Origin: Trochalopteron elliotii
Lineage: Eukaryota; Chordata; Aves; Passeriformes; Leiothrichidae
Direction: 5' to 3'
Length of the DNA stretch: 64,000 bases
NCBI GenBank assembly: GCA_024734555.1
Contig: JANPWX010000108.1
Coordinates: 289,756 to 353,755, forward strand
A model generated the notes under the pieces. It made no database searches and had not been told where the DNA came from. It saw only the letters and a program-made list of their open reading frames with translations. The translations under genes and the position numbers were made by a program. This document shows positions 62,701 through 64,000 of the stretch, piece by piece. The stretch's first letter is position 1; the number at the start of each line of letters is the position of its first letter.

Positions 62701-64000
62701 TAAACCATCAGCTACTTCAAAGCTGGGTTCCAAAAATCCACATATGATAGCTCCTGTGTCAGAAGCTTCAGCCTACTTCAGTAGTAAAATAATGCAAACT
62801 ATCCTCTTTGTTCTCTGGAGTAACACCCATCTCTTGACTGTGCCGAACAATTAGAATTGAATGAAAAGGAAACATTACATTTAGCTTGGAACTAAATTTC
62901 TGTCCTGATTTCCTTCTACACCCAAAACCCAGGGACACTGCACAGAGGTGGTATTTTTGATAGTTAAGAAATAGTTGTATTTCTGCATTTCTTACCCGGA
63001 CCTTGTGCATGTCTGACACATTCAGAGGAATATCATGAGAATTTTTAGGTACGATTACATGCCTATGGTATACATGTCTGCATCTGAGCTAACTCTATTG
63101 AATCCCTTCTTATTCATCATAGAGAAGCACACACTACTTGAGCTCAACTCACCTGCCTTGTAGGATCACATATGATATTATTCCTTAATGACTACAAAAA
63201 AAAAGGTAAAAACATGAAGTTGTTTTTTTCTAGAACTTGGATTAGGAGAAATGAGTATGTAGAGCAAAAGGCTTGAACAAATAAAACCTTGGGCAGAATA
63301 CTGGTGTTAAAAGGCATGCTAATTTCTGATATTTTTGCTCCTTTCATTTGTCTTTTATTTTCACCAAAACAGCATTATGCCTGTGTCTAACGAATTTTAC
63401 AGAGTGTTGTTTGAGTAGTTTATGTGATAAATCATAGAAACATAGGACAGAAAGAAAATCAGATCAAATTACTTGCTTTGCTAAGATTTCCAGGTCTGGT
63501 AGCTGAAATCAGTTACTGCTGTCATGATTCTGGTTCTTGATTCAGGAAATGAGCTGCATTGTGGAGTGATGCTAAACAGATTGTTAAATTGCATGCATAA
63601 GGTAAAGCATAGATGTGCCACCTTGAGTTTGTCTGCATGAAGTTACAGTAATTTTGCTGAAATTTTGCCTTTAACCAAGGTTTATCTTGTGCTGTCAGAG
63701 CCTAAGGCACAGTGTAGAAAGTGGGAGGAATTGTTTCTGTCGTTGGACCGTGTGGGTGATAATGCTTTACACCTCCTACCTGGCAGTCTGCCAGATGCCT
63801 GTGTCTCAGCCAAGGGTGTGCTTCTTCGTGGTCCTTCTAATGTTTCCGAGCAGAGGCTAGCAGCTTGTTTTAACTTCCCAGTTAGTACTGAAACATCTCA
63901 TTTTTACACTGGGCAAGACATATTAATTATTTATGACATGTAAATAATTTATTGCATATTGAAATATTTCTTTATTTACTTTATTTATTTAACTGATGTA
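59703..64000. other. AT-rich unique sequence, no supported gene
   Basis: No repeat is recognised. One plus-strand exon-like segment at 61190-61347 is reported as a finding. A slightly GC-richer stretch at about 63665-63900 is open for 92 codons on the plus strand with no known domain. Confidence 0.4.

Noticed and set aside
1..64000. CRISPR arrays, tRNA or rRNA genes, bacterial operons or phage genes
   Set aside because: No regularly spaced repeats, cloverleaf-forming sequences or dense long frames were seen. Coding density and repeat types point to a vertebrate nuclear genome.

Overview
The window looks like non-coding DNA from a bird, most probably a songbird (passerine). I recognise no known protein-coding gene, RNA gene, CRISPR array or operon. 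The evidence for a bird is the repeat content: several CR1 LINE copies with the avian 3' tail of ATTCTATGA-type repeats, one of them carrying reverse-transcriptase coding sequence, and several solo LTRs of endogenous retroviruses of a kind I associate with passerine genomes. The rest is AT-rich, with open reading frames mostly under 120 codons at about the density expected by chance. It could be intergenic DNA or part of a very large intron.

Layout. 1-4200: AT-rich unique sequence with a pyrimidine block and a (CCCTT)n microsatellite at about 2222-2325. Two minus-strand segments here (3148-3070 and 2612-2392) look like the last two coding exons of an unrecognised gene, because they join in frame across GT-AG splice sites and are followed by an AATAAA; this is a hypothesis. 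4200-8400: a CR1 fragment, an AT-rich palindrome at 6629-6698 and a 0.6 kb CR1 3' end at 7760-8371. 8400-27400: mostly unique AT-rich DNA with one probable old LTR near 20.7-21.3 kb. 27400-36230: two old CR1 fragments and a 1.08 kb solo LTR at 35145-36228. 36230-50500: unique DNA around a nearly 1 kb, internally deleted CR1 with a frameshifted reverse transcriptase (43569-44534). 50500-64000: three more LTRs (about 50.5 kb, about 54.1-54.65 kb and 59027-59702). The last has TG...CA ends and a perfect 5-bp target duplication. A 170-bp block that is almost only T and G lies just upstream of it.

How it works together: apart from the possible terminal exons at the left end, the window is a record of transposon insertion and decay, with no set of genes that would form a system. 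All exon-like segments are low-confidence calls from splice-site patterns and open frames, because no alignment could be run. I did not find a convincing previously undescribed biological system. The most useful leads are the in-frame exon pair at the left end, the long AT palindrome and the cleanly bounded solo LTR.
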